64,000 nt of DNA from an uncultured Muribaculaceae bacterium. Its GTDB lineage: Bacteria > Bacteroidota > Bacteroidia > Bacteroidales > Muribaculaceae. Below are positions 32,822 to 43,100 of the stretch, piece after piece. Positions within the stretch are counted from its first letter, which is position 1. Every line of letters starts with the position of its first letter. The position numbers and the translations under genes were made by a program. The stretch is taken from assembly GCA_947381945.1 (NCBI GenBank), contig CANCXM010000008.1:35613-99612 (forward strand), written 5' to 3'. Under the pieces are notes generated by a model. The model saw only the letters and a list, made by a program, of their open reading frames with translations. It was not told where the DNA came from and did no database searches.

Positions 32822-33826
32822 TTACTTGACAGCTGCCGGCGTCGTCGAGGCGGCTTTCAGACGTTGAAGCCGCTTCGCCCGGTTGGTGATGAGCATTCCG
32901 GCGATAATAACGACCATGGCAAGGACCTGTATCCAGTGGATTTTCGCGATTCCCATTATGACAGAGGCTATTGTAGCGACAACCGGAAGGAAATACTGAT
33001 AGATCGACACCAATTCACTGCCTATCAACTTCTCTGCGGGATTTATAAGAAAATAGGACAGGAATGTCGGGCAGAGAAGAATGAAGGCTATGCAAGTCCA
33101 CGGTTCCCAGTCGGTCGTATGGAAAATCTCGGCCTTGGGTAAGGACGGGAGCAGGAAGAGCATAGGTATACACGACATGAGAAACACCCATCTCAGCATC
33201 GACACCGGACGGTAGCGGTGCATCGGGCCTTCGAGAATCACGAGATAAAATGCATAGCAAAGGGTTGATGCAAGTGCGAGACAGTCGCCAAGCAGATTGT
33301 CGCTCCCCTTCTCGCCTGAATGCTGGGTGACGATTACGAGAAACGCACCGATGAATCCGACAATTATACCACAGATTTCAAGCCATGAGGTGCGCTTGTG
33401 TTGGAATATGATACCAATGAGTACCACAAACACGGGAGGGAAAGTCATGATAATTGAGACGTCAATCGGATCTGCATAGCGGAGCGAGAGATTGAATAGA
33501 TACATGAACAGAAACAATCCGCCTGCGCCACCAAGAGCTATTTTAAGATAGTCATGCCGTTGGATCTGGTCGGTCTTTATAAAAATCGAGGCAAGCCACA
33601 TCAGTATGCATCCACCTCCGAGTCGGAATATTGTCACGTCGACCGAACTCATCCACTCCGGAATCAGTATTTTCACCACCGGGATGTTGACACCGAAAAA
33701 GATTGTGGAAATCAGGATGAAGAGGTTGCCTTTAAGCAGATCGGCCACGCTTCGCGGCTGTCCGATCGGAGACGGAGAGCCTTCTGCCGGCTGCGCTTTG
33801 GATTGTGATGTGTTTATATCTGCCAT
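32822..33826 (-). CDS. EamA/DMT family inner-membrane transporter
   Basis: 334 residues with about ten hydrophobic helices arranged as two EamA repeats: the first about 32-165 (LFILISTIFFGVNIPVVK ... IIVGFIGAFLVIV), the second about 180-315 (DCLALASTLCYAFYLVILEGP ... VLAMVVIIAGMLI). The N-terminal 28 residues are polar and the C-terminus is basic (NRAKRLQRLK), as expected for a cytoplasmic end. It exports or imports a small metabolite; the substrate cannot be told. It is a single-gene unit. Confidence 0.9.
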   Translation of the reverse strand: MADINTSQSKAQPAEGSPSPIGQPRSVADLLKGNLFILISTIFFGVNIPVVKILIPEWMSSVDVTIFRLGGGCILMWLASIFIKTDQIQRHDYLKIALGGAGGLFLFMYLFNLSLRYADPIDVSIIMTFPPVFVVLIGIIFQHKRTSWLEICGIIVGFIGAFLVIVTQHSGEKGSDNLLGDCLALASTLCYAFYLVILEGPMHRYRPVSMLRWVFLMSCIPMLFLLPSLPKAEIFHTTDWEPWTCIAFILLCPTFLSYFLINPAEKLIGSELVSIYQYFLPVVATIASVIMGIAKIHWIQVLAMVVIIAGMLITNRAKRLQRLKAASTTPAAVK

Positions 33827-33986
33827 TGGGATCGTAGAGTTATGTATATTGTATCAAGCGACGGAGCATTCTGCTCTGTCACCATATATTAACGTCACTA
33901 CATCTCCTTCTGTTCCATTTTTTGCAGTGATTAACCCTTCTCGATGCAATCAACGCAGACAATTTCAGAAACCCGCGTCAAATACT

Positions 33987-33994
33987 TAACTTTG
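33987..33994 (+). promoter_or_regulatory. -7 element for the ATP-grasp-like gene
   Basis: TAACTTTG, followed after about 46 nt by the ATG at 34041. No clear TTTG at -33. Confidence 0.4.
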
Positions 33995-34040
33995 CAGTGG
34001 ATTTACAATATCACACCGAACCCACAACAGCAATCCAATC

Positions 34041-35117
34041 ATGAAACTCCATCTGTTCAATCCTGAAAACGACCTCGCGCTCGGACTTGGATGCCGCCAC
34101 TACACTCCCCCACCCCATGCTGCTGCCATTCATCGTGCCGGAGCCTTGCTCCCTATGTGGTGGGCCAAGGAAGGAGACCTCATTTTAGCTCCTGCAGAAC
34201 TCAGTGAGGAGGCCGACATGCTTGCCCGACAGTTCGGACTTCACGGACGCATCGCCGAACCGGCGGATGTGACGGAGGTCGAGCCGTGGGGATGGAGTCT
34301 TGACGCCAAACGCCAGTTTTTGCGCGCCGGAGTCAAGGAAAGTGTATTGCCGACCGACGAAGCTATCGAACGCATCCGACAGTTGAGCCATCGCCGAAGT
34401 TCCATCGCCATTGTCAATGGACTTAACGGCGACTATCCGGTGGCCATCGAGACCACCGACCCGGATGTGGTCGTGGAGATGGAACGCTCCCAACCCGGCT
34501 GCTTCATCAAGTCACCTTGGTCGGGAAGCGGACGCGGTGTGTTCTGCGCACGGTCGCTCGAAGCCGACGCACTCAGGCGACGTGCCGAGGGTATAATCCA
34601 TCGTCAGGGAAGTGTCATGGTGGAACGCGGTTTGGACAAGCTGACCGATTTTGCCTCACTATTCCTCAGCGATGGACAAAAGGTTGAATTCAAAGGGCTA
34701 TCGGTCTTCTCGACGGAAGCCCGAGGAATGTATAGCGGCAATATCGTCGCTACACAAGAATATCTGTGGGATAAGATTGGTCAGGAAATCGACATCCGGA
34801 CGCTGAGAAGCGTCATCCGGCAACAGGAAGAAATTCTGACGGACCTCATCGGCAACGCTTACTCCGGATGGATGGGCATAGACATGATGACCTATCGCGA
34901 CAGTGGCGGGATAAAGCTCATGCCATGCGTCGAGCTGAACCTGCGCAGGACAATGGGAGTCGTGGCGATGCAGATAGCCTCACGGCTCAACGTCACCACT
35001 CCACGCTTTCTCGCATGGGAGCATCAACCGGGGGGTAACAGCGCGCCGACCTCACCGAGCAGTGAAAGTCAGATTCTTCTCCCTCCGGCCGCAGGTTTCA
35101 CACTGCGACTTACATGA
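34041..35117 (+). CDS. ATP-grasp-like protein of unknown function
   Basis: 358 residues, no signal peptide. The start MKLHLFNPENDLALG and the Trp/Pro-rich segment that follows recur in a Bacteroidales family that I recall only as hypothetical. From residue 150 on it looks like an ATP-grasp fold: GCFIKSPWSGSGRGVF (nucleotide-binding loop), VEFKGLSVFST, and the metal-binding late strand MPCVELNLRRTMG with Glu and Asn suitably placed. ATP-grasp enzymes join a carboxylate to an amine, thiol or similar group; substrate unknown. It ends 10 nt before the convergent maf gene. Confidence 0.6.
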   Translation: MKLHLFNPENDLALGLGCRHYTPPPHAAAIHRAGALLPMWWAKEGDLILAPAELSEEADMLARQFGLHGRIAEPADVTEVEPWGWSLDAKRQFLRAGVKESVLPTDEAIERIRQLSHRRSSIAIVNGLNGDYPVAIETTDPDVVVEMERSQPGCFIKSPWSGSGRGVFCARSLEADALRRRAEGIIHRQGSVMVERGLDKLTDFASLFLSDGQKVEFKGLSVFSTEARGMYSGNIVATQEYLWDKIGQEIDIRTLRSVIRQQEEILTDLIGNAYSGWMGIDMMTYRDSGGIKLMPCVELNLRRTMGVVAMQIASRLNVTTPRFLAWEHQPGGNSAPTSPSSESQILLPPAAGFTLRLT

Positions 35118-35127
35118 CTCGCCGTCG

Positions 35128-35721
35128 TCAATCAATCGTTTTAAGCAGGGAGTACAGGCGCTGGACAGGAAGTCCCATCACATTGTAGAAACTGCCGTTG
35201 ATACCCTTTATGCCTGCCGCACCAATCCATTCCTGAATGCCGTAGGCACCTGCTTTGTCGAGCGGACGGTAGCGCTCGACATAATATGCTATTTCTTCAT
35301 CGGTCAGCGATGCGAACTCCACCTCCGATTCGGCACTGAATGTGGTCATACTCTTGGATGTCCGAACAGTCACCCCTGTTATCACCTTCTGAGTGCGTCC
35401 CTGCAGACGGGCAAGCATGACGCGCGCATCGGCCTCATCGACAGGCTTGCCAAGAACCTCTCCGTCGATGATAACGACTGTATCGGCCGTAATAACAAGC
35501 TTCCGCTCATTTTCGGAAAGCGGATAAGCCCCGGCCTTCAGCCGTGAGAGATAGGGGGCGACCTCCTCGGCAGTCAAGCCTTCGGGGACAGTCTCGTCGA
35601 CCGGATGGGAAGTGTCAACGCGGAAGTCAATATCAAGCATGGCAAGAAGTTCGCGGCGGCGAGGCGAACCGCTCGCAAGTATCACTTCGTAATCTTTGAG
35701 ATTTTCAAGGGGATGGAACAT
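35128..35721 (-). CDS. maf: Maf family nucleoside triphosphate pyrophosphatase
   Basis: 197 residues. Maf signatures: VILASGSPRRRELL (14-27), the central ITADTVVIIDGEVLGKP (76-92) with the catalytic Asp, and KAGAYGIQEWIGAAGIKGINGSFYNVMGLPV near the C-terminus. It hydrolyses dTTP/UTP and modified nucleotides to monophosphates in the cytoplasm. The length is typical. A TAATTTTG element at 35793-35800 on the minus strand may be its promoter, with a leader of about 65 nt. Confidence 0.93.
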   Translation of the reverse strand: MFHPLENLKDYEVILASGSPRRRELLAMLDIDFRVDTSHPVDETVPEGLTAEEVAPYLSRLKAGAYPLSENERKLVITADTVVIIDGEVLGKPVDEADARVMLARLQGRTQKVITGVTVRTSKSMTTFSAESEVEFASLTDEEIAYYVERYRPLDKAGAYGIQEWIGAAGIKGINGSFYNVMGLPVQRLYSLLKTID

Positions 35722-35922
35722 AGCGGATATTCATTGTTATGGATTCGACACGGCAATGGCAAACTGCCCTGAGGAATATTGTTTATCGGGTGCAAAATTA
35801 GGCAAAAAAGAAGTTTTTGACTAATTTCGCGCAAGCAAAAAGCTAATCCTGCCGGTATCCATCATTCAATGAGGATGTCGCGGCATTGTCTTACCCTCAG
35901 ATAAATCACAAAGAATCTGCCC

Positions 35923-36285
35923 ATGAATGTCGAAGAATTCCGTGAGTTCTGCCTGTCACTTGGCGACGTGACCGAAAAAATGCCTTTCGGCAAATTCGCC
36001 GCCCGCTATGATTCCATCTTGGCCTTCTATGTGTCGGGCCACATGTTCTGCTTCATCGACATTGACGATTTCAACTATGTCGATGTGAAATCGACCCCCG
36101 AACGCATTGAGGAATTTCGCCGCGACTACACTTCCGTAGGCAATCCCATCAACCAAAGCCTCCGCCATTGGATAAAACTCTACTTCGATGGCGACATACC
36201 ACCCTCTGTGATAATCGACTCTGTCCGCAACGCCTACGGAATCATAAAGGCAAAATACGCCCCTAAGCCCCGACGGAAATTATGA
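35923..36285 (+). CDS. MmcQ/YjbR family protein
   Basis: 120 residues with the compact MmcQ/YjbR fold: MNVEEFREFCLSLGDVTEKM, PFGKFAARYDSILAFYV, FIDIDDFNYVDVKSTPERIE and LRHWIKLYFDGDIPPSVI. Family members are small proteins with a CyaY-like fold and suspected DNA-binding ability; function unknown. It is a single gene with Lys/Arg-rich ends (PKPRRKL). Confidence 0.85.
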   Translation: MNVEEFREFCLSLGDVTEKMPFGKFAARYDSILAFYVSGHMFCFIDIDDFNYVDVKSTPERIEEFRRDYTSVGNPINQSLRHWIKLYFDGDIPPSVIIDSVRNAYGIIKAKYAPKPRRKL

Positions 36286-36382
36286 GGCAGTAATGACAGG
36301 ACTCAATTTCGGAACGGGGATAAGACTAAATAAGGTTAAAACGCTCCTATTTATCAGGAATTTGGAATATATTTGCAGATAT

Positions 36383-37279
36383 ATGAAAAAGCTCCTCTCT
36401 TTAGTTTCCGCAAGCATAGTGACTTTAATGGTTTCCGCTCAGACAGAAACCATCGACTCCGTCAGCCCCTCAGTTTCTCCCTCCATCCACGGTGGCATCC
36501 ACAAATCCGGTGACACACCTCTGCAACTTCAGCCCGACTCCATTTCAACAGGGTCTGAACATCAGAGGCCGGCAATTGACCCTATATCCAACAACTCCTC
36601 AATCATTCCGGATAGTGCAAAATCCGATGCAGCCAATGGTCAACTGTCGCTTCCGCGTCCCTATCCCCGTGACCTCAGACCATTCACTGTCAGTGTGCCA
36701 ACCGACGGAAGAATTTTCCTTTGGCGCAACGGCGGCATTTTCGGAAGCGGACGACAAGAATCAATGCCCGGGCTTATGGCAATTGAAAGTGGTTCGCTGA
36801 TATTCGTGCAACAACTCGGACGCTTCACATTCACCGCCCATGGCGACGCGGTGAAATATGCTTACTTCGGCGGTCTGCAGACATCCTACGGTTTCGGCGG
36901 CTCACTCAGCTATCAGTTCAGCGACCGCGTCAGCATGACCATATTCGGGAGCTACTATACCCCTACCGGTGGCATGACTCCCGCCATGCTCGGCTACACC
37001 TCCATTCCGAATTTCGGAGGATATGTCGACTATAATTTCTCAGGCAGATGGGGCGTGAAAGTCGGCGCACAGGCCTACCGCTCATCCATGACCAACCGTA
37101 TCGAAGCCCAACCCATCGTCACCCCCTACTACAAAATCTCCAAACATGCAGAAATCGGCATCGACGTGGGCGGCATCCTCTACAACGTCATCAAGAACAA
37201 CCGCAACCGCCCATCCCGCATCAACCCCACCATCCCCCCACCCCTCCCCGGTCCCCCACCCGTCGCACCAAGAAGATAA
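36383..37279 (+). CDS. Exported beta-strand-rich protein with proline-rich tail
   Basis: 298 residues from the ATG at 36383; an ATG at 36293 is possible but the signal peptide (MKKLLSLVSASIVTLMVSAQ) begins at 36383. A low-complexity Ser/Pro segment (22-95) is followed by strands that look like part of an outer-membrane barrel (FTFTAHGDAVKYAYFGGLQT, GYVDYNFSGRWGVKVGAQAY, KHAEIGIDVGGILYNV). The tail is very proline-rich (PTIPPPLPGPPPVAPRR). TATATTTG ends only 7 nt before the ATG, so a nearly leaderless message is possible. Function unknown. Confidence 0.6.
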   Translation: MKKLLSLVSASIVTLMVSAQTETIDSVSPSVSPSIHGGIHKSGDTPLQLQPDSISTGSEHQRPAIDPISNNSSIIPDSAKSDAANGQLSLPRPYPRDLRPFTVSVPTDGRIFLWRNGGIFGSGRQESMPGLMAIESGSLIFVQQLGRFTFTAHGDAVKYAYFGGLQTSYGFGGSLSYQFSDRVSMTIFGSYYTPTGGMTPAMLGYTSIPNFGGYVDYNFSGRWGVKVGAQAYRSSMTNRIEAQPIVTPYYKISKHAEIGIDVGGILYNVIKNNRNRPSRINPTIPPPLPGPPPVAPRR

Positions 37280-37551
37280 AACGGAAAATGAATGATACCG
37301 GAGTTCATAAGCGCGACAATTGAGGCTGATAAACATTGACTTAAACAAATTTCATCACATACATATAATAGAAAAAAGATTCTCCGTAATCAATCCCGAT
37401 CCCGGAGAACCCCAAAACGCAATCTATTGTCTTACGAACAAATGCGATTTTTTCGAAGACCATTCTTTGGTCTTAACCTATTAATAATTAACCTAAATAA
37501 ATCAATCTTTTAAACCTAACGAATCTTTTTTACCAAATATTTCACCTATTG

Positions 37552-40113
37552 TTATTTTGCTCCGTCAGAGTACACATTATTTGTTGGGCTAATGGATATA
37601 TCGGGAGTTTGGGCACCGGCATTATTATGAAACAGAATCTTTGTCGCACCCTCCGGGATAGAAAGTTCCCATTTCCCATCTGAACCTTTTTCCATATTTT
37701 CACCAGGCCATGTGGTATTAAGCGTAGTATCATCATTACCCCAATAATGAGCATATACAGTGTTCCAATTATTAGGATTAGTATAATATATCATACGCTT
37801 ACCACCGGGTGCGTATCCCTTATTTATCACACACCTTACAGGCATATACTTATATCCAAGTCCGGTTGAATTACCGGCTGAACCGTTGACGATACGCATG
37901 TTCGACTGGACCATCTTTCCTGCATTAATATCGAGATAGATATACCAGTAGCCATATTCCGGACTTGTCGTATCAAAACCTTGGTTTCCTGAAAGCGGAC
38001 TGAGGGACCAAAGACAGGCATGAGCAAGATTTTTTTGAGTATCCCCCTCATAATAGCCGCTGACAGGGACGTATGTGTCATAGCTTTCCACCGCGCCGTT
38101 TTCCAATTTAGCGCCCGTGACGGGAATTCTGTAGCAGTAATACATCTGTCCTGAAGAAAGAGTGTATGAACCCACTGTCAAGCCAAGCCCGAACAATTTT
38201 GTATTGTCAGGAACAGTGAAGCCATCCGGACAGTATGTGTCAGCTACTACTCCGTTATCTTTATCAGCAGCTATACGGTAATATTCGCCGGGTGCATTTT
38301 GAAAATTCCGTAGCTCCGAGACATTCGGAGTGTAGAACTGATTGCAGTCCGCACCTAAATTTCGGTCAAGCATTATCACTCCTGTCAAAGTCTTCACCTG
38401 TTCATAATAGCACCATCCTGAAAGAGACTTTTTTGCATTTTCACTTGACGGCAGTTTATGGAAGATACCACTCCGATAAACCTCGAATTTTATATCCACC
38501 CCTTCCTTATTCCGGAGCGTGAAACTTGAAATCCAGGTTTCATCTGTCGGGTCATTGTCACTTAATCTCACAACCCAATTGCTACCTTCATGGACAATCG
38601 AAAAGTTCGTATCGCTGCCGCCTGATTTCAACACATCACCTTCAAGGAATGGAATATAATAGACATACTGATTCTGAGTAGACGAGAAATGCAATCCGGC
38701 GTTGCGCACACGCCCTCCGTTCATCTCGGTTTCCTCACCCATCAGTGTGTTATCGATAAAATCAAAATATGGGATTCTACCGGTTTCAATGCCCTCTATC
38801 TGAACCACTCGCTGACGATCACGAAGAAAATCCCTGCCAATCTGAACGATTTTTACCTTACGCTCAAGATCTCCGGCCTTAACGGTGATTTCAGCGTCTC
38901 GTGTATCCTGCGAACGGCTGTTCTGCTCCAATGTAAATTCAACCTCATACATCATGCCGGCCGCATGAAATGAAGATGCACAGACCTCAGTACTTGACTT
39001 GACCGAATGAGACTCAATCCAAGAATTTTCAGAATATGAGAACTCAGGAATATATTCAGTACCGTTCGGCATGGTGCTGACCACCACCTTAAGCACCGAG
39101 GTCTCCGAATCGTAGGCCACAGTGTCATTCTGACATACACCAAGCTCATAGTCCTTACATGAAATCATATCGAAGATTTCCTCATGGTCATCCTTCAGTT
39201 CGATTGTCAGGCGGTTTTCAGCAGGAGCTCCCAATGCCTCATCAGCTGTGGCATAGCCAAGGGCATTTACCTGAGTGATGGTAAAGGTGTAATGGTGATT
39301 GCGCTCGACATCAAGACGCTTCGCCAAACCATCCTCTCCGATTGTGATGTATTCAACCGGATAATAATATTCACTATCGTTGATTTTTGCCTTTATAATA
39401 AGGCGGGGATATTTACCCTCTGTATCGGCACTGATGGTCTCGAAGCTGTAAAAATCAGCGGACTCATAGCCAAGCGAAAGGCAATCCCTATCACTCTTTG
39501 CCGATTCATCGTAAAGCAATGAACCCTTGGAAGCAAAATAGTAGCCCTCCACACCGACAATAGTAAAATCGTCGAATGTGTCATTATGTGTCGGCTGCTC
39601 CTGTCTCTCATATTTGACTTCAGTGCGCGACAGGATGCGCACAAGTTCCATCTGAGGTTCAACCTCCAGGGTCAAATCCGTGATAAGCGCCCTACCATAC
39701 ATCGGTATGGACGGAAGTAACTCTGAAAGGGACGAAAATTCCATTGAGCCCAATTGATTTCCGGCTTGAAGGCCCGCTGATTCCGGAAGATTGGCCAATA
39801 GAGCTACCGAAACAGCACCATCTGGCACTTCAAGTTTGAGCTTGTAGACTCCATTCCGGTTTTCAACAGCCGACAGGTCGAGAGCCACATCCTTTACCGA
39901 TAGGACTGAGCCTGAATTTGAGCAAAAAGCCACCTGCAGTTTGTCGACTTCCGGCATGATGGACGAACGTGAGACAATGGCCTCTTTTTTCATCTCAGGA
40001 ATACGGACGGTCAATTCAATCACCTCCTTGCTATCCCGGTTGAATGGGGAATCGTTATCGCTGCAGGCTGCCACGATAAGACCTATAATCAATATGAAGA
40101 GATATTTTTTCAT
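37552..40113 (-). CDS. Large fimbria-associated lipoprotein with C-terminal CBM26-like module
   Basis: 853 residues, lipoprotein signal ending at C17 (IGLIVAACSD). The N-terminal part (about 30-290) has the two-sandwich style of fimbrillin-like proteins (VIELTVRIP, LEVPDGAVSVALLANLP). A BACON-like stretch (about 320-440) follows. Next is a region reminiscent of FISUMP/lectin-like modules (GVIMLDRNLGADCNQF, YCPDGFTVPDNTKLFGLGL). The last 85 residues (MIYYTNPNNWNTVYAHYWG ... WELSIPEGATKILFHN) closely resemble starch-binding CBM26/25 modules. It is the last gene of the fimbrial operon, so a tip adhesin that binds a glucan or other glycan is my inference. Base composition is AT-richer than in most neighbours. 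Confidence 0.65.
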   Translation of the reverse strand: MKKYLFILIIGLIVAACSDNDSPFNRDSKEVIELTVRIPEMKKEAIVSRSSIMPEVDKLQVAFCSNSGSVLSVKDVALDLSAVENRNGVYKLKLEVPDGAVSVALLANLPESAGLQAGNQLGSMEFSSLSELLPSIPMYGRALITDLTLEVEPQMELVRILSRTEVKYERQEQPTHNDTFDDFTIVGVEGYYFASKGSLLYDESAKSDRDCLSLGYESADFYSFETISADTEGKYPRLIIKAKINDSEYYYPVEYITIGEDGLAKRLDVERNHHYTFTITQVNALGYATADEALGAPAENRLTIELKDDHEEIFDMISCKDYELGVCQNDTVAYDSETSVLKVVVSTMPNGTEYIPEFSYSENSWIESHSVKSSTEVCASSFHAAGMMYEVEFTLEQNSRSQDTRDAEITVKAGDLERKVKIVQIGRDFLRDRQRVVQIEGIETGRIPYFDFIDNTLMGEETEMNGGRVRNAGLHFSSTQNQYVYYIPFLEGDVLKSGGSDTNFSIVHEGSNWVVRLSDNDPTDETWISSFTLRNKEGVDIKFEVYRSGIFHKLPSSENAKKSLSGWCYYEQVKTLTGVIMLDRNLGADCNQFYTPNVSELRNFQNAPGEYYRIAADKDNGVVADTYCPDGFTVPDNTKLFGLGLTVGSYTLSSGQMYYCYRIPVTGAKLENGAVESYDTYVPVSGYYEGDTQKNLAHACLWSLSPLSGNQGFDTTSPEYGYWYIYLDINAGKMVQSNMRIVNGSAGNSTGLGYKYMPVRCVINKGYAPGGKRMIYYTNPNNWNTVYAHYWGNDDTTLNTTWPGENMEKGSDGKWELSIPEGATKILFHNNAGAQTPDISISPTNNVYSDGAK

Positions 40114-40153
40114 TACTTTTTGCTCTGTAAGTGATGAGACTTATTGTTTGCGG

Positions 40154-43100
40154 TTATTGGTTTACACCCGATGGGCGACCGGGATGCCACGAACCGTCAT
40201 AGTAACCGATATTGTTTGAACTGTCATAATTGTTGCCGTTGAAGAGAATCTGACAATCTGTCTCGTCCGCCAGATTTATCTCATTGCCGGCAGGCATAGG
40301 CTTAAGACGCAGATATTTATTCGTCTCACCCTTGACAGCCTTAAGTCTTATGACCGTTTTCCACCATTCGCCTTCAACTTTGGTGCAGTCGGCTATGTCC
40401 CACATGGTAAGTGAATAACCTGCGGTAGCCTCAACATGCGAAACTCCAAACGGCACAAACCATGCTGCAAGCTCATATTTGGTATAAACGATATAATCAA
40501 TATCCAAAATCTCAGGCTTGTCATCATAAATCATATATTTTGAGGGTGACGAGGGATCATATACAATCCATCCTTCTTTATCCTCATAGTCAAATAGCGG
40601 TATGCCGGGTTCCATGTGGTGTGTACAGCGATGAGAAGTGATTGCATAAGCAGAGTGAGAAAACATCACCAATGTCTCACCGGGGAATGGAGTGATTGGA
40701 TCCTTAACCTCTTTTGGAGGATTAGCCTTATCGGCTTGATTGATTCCCAACGCGTTTTCACTCAAATCATAATAATACCACCCTGAATTCGTATTATCCG
40801 ATACCATCGGCTCAGTACCCCAAGACGTATAATTCCAGACATCCTCAATAGGGATTTTCATTCCAAAAGTCTCTCCCATCTGAGAATAAATATAAATAAG
40901 GTGATTATTCTCATGAGGAACGGTAAGGTCAGAACCTTCACCTATCTCCGTTGACAATACATAATCATCACCGATAGGATGCGTACCCTTCTCGGTATTT
41001 TGAACCGATATTATATTACCGCTTTTATTATACTCTTTATCTACCTGATTTTTATTTACCAAATCCACATCCACTTTCTCATCATTCTCTAATTTAGAAT
41101 AGAGATAGAAATAACGATGGGAATCTGACGGTAACTTAAAATACTTATATCTATTATTTGGAATGCTCCCTATGCGGTTATTATAAATATTTATCGAGCA
41201 TTCAGCCCAATCCGACGTACGCCGACAAACCACTTTTATAAAACCGTCCTGCGATTGTGCATCTCCATACCAACCGTCATTCCAATTATTGTCACCTCCC
41301 TCAGAAGCCGTGCCAAAGAATGGGAATAAACTCATGTAGAATTTACCGGCACCATCTTGGTTCCACCATCCGCTCTGGCGGTCATTTATGGCGCGGAAGC
41401 AGATACGGTAGTTGTCGTTGTCAGGACGCACGGTCACAGTCAGAATCTCTGCCAATCTCGCATACTCCTCACGTTCGCCGTCAGTCATGCCGGCGAAACC
41501 GCGCGGACGCACACGGAAAGTGTGGACTGTGGTGGTGACAGGATTAGTCTGCGCGCGGACTTCAATTTTGCCGATCGCAACAGTCTCGTCTGCACAGCTC
41601 ACATTAAGCTTTGAATTACCGATTCCATCAACAATCCCTCCGGCTTCGATATTCTTCTCAATCCACTCACCATTGCTGTCAAGCCATTCCACAATTATTC
41701 CACCGAGATTTGTCTCAAAGTCAAAACTACGGAGAAAATAATCGGACCCTACTGTTTCATTTACCGACCATTGGATAATATGTTCGTCAGGCGTCACCTC
41801 GAAATAAGGTCCTACAACATAGTGGACATCAAGATATTTCTTGATATTGCCGGCTTTGATGAAGACTTTCTGATTCCCTTCAGATTCAAGTTTCACCTTC
41901 TTGCCATCAATCGTGATATAGTTATCACCGACAAACGCGCTAAGCGGAATTTCCGGATTGACACGGAAGTCTATCCTCCGCGCTGTCTGATCATGCTTAT
42001 ATGCGACAATCAGGGGCAATTCTTCACCATTGACATTCACGGTGGCCTCGCAGCCGAAGTCGACGGTGAAGGCGTTGGTCTCGTAGGTGATGAAGTCCGT
42101 TTCCTTGGAGGTGACCTTTGCCTTGGTCTTGGAGACAGCGAGCGTGGTGTGGATAAAATCAGCGAGGATAGCCTCCGGAGTCCAGTCCTTGACACTCACG
42201 AAGAGATTAAGGTCCATCTTTCCGAGCGACACGATGTCGCCTATAATCTCATAGTAAGTGCTGCGGGGCAAGACCATCACCTCTGTCTCCGACTTCCGGT
42301 GGCCGAGAGGTATTGAAAACTGAGTATTGATGTCGATTGAACTACCGGAGACATCCAGCAGCTCACCGTCGACAGTCAACTCGCTCTGCTCCGCATCAGT
42401 AGCAACATAGCGTTCGGGTAGATAGAGCGTTGAGCGGAAAAGCCACTTATCAAGCTGCGCCGTATTATCCGCACTCTCACCGGCGAGGTCACTGATGACA
42501 GTCTTGTCGGTCAGGCCGGCGTTAGCATCGGTGCGTGTCCACGATGTGTAATATTTACCTTCTGAAACATTACCGAAATCAAACCCCTCCTTGCCTTTGC
42601 CGACGGGACGCGCCGAATAGTCGCCACCCCACACGAGGGTTGTGGCCTCGGAGAGACGCTTGCCATTGATGGCTGTCAGACGCAGGCGATGAGTGCCGAA
42701 CTGCACCTTCGTATCTTCATTGTCAATATCAAAAATCAGATTAAGGTCAACTTTGACACATGTGAACTGCAGCGAGGCCGAGAGTTCGGTCCGAGCCTTG
42801 TCGATGGTCACCACGGCGTTGTCGCCCTGCGGCTCATAGACCATCGGTATGTTGCCGGCTTCGGGGAGAGCGATGTCGTCGCCGCTCTTGTAGCGGATGA
42901 TTTGGGCCTTTATTGCCTTTTCATTGGTGATGCCATCAACATTCATATTGGCCACCACATAGATGTGGTAGCTGCCGGGAGAAATCTCTATCTGATAGTT
43001 CTGCCACTGCTCATGGGTAAAATCTCGGCCCGGTTCAAGGTCTTCCGAAAGGAAATCGCCGTCGCCATCCACGGGAAAAGCGAGGAAACGGAGCGAATTG

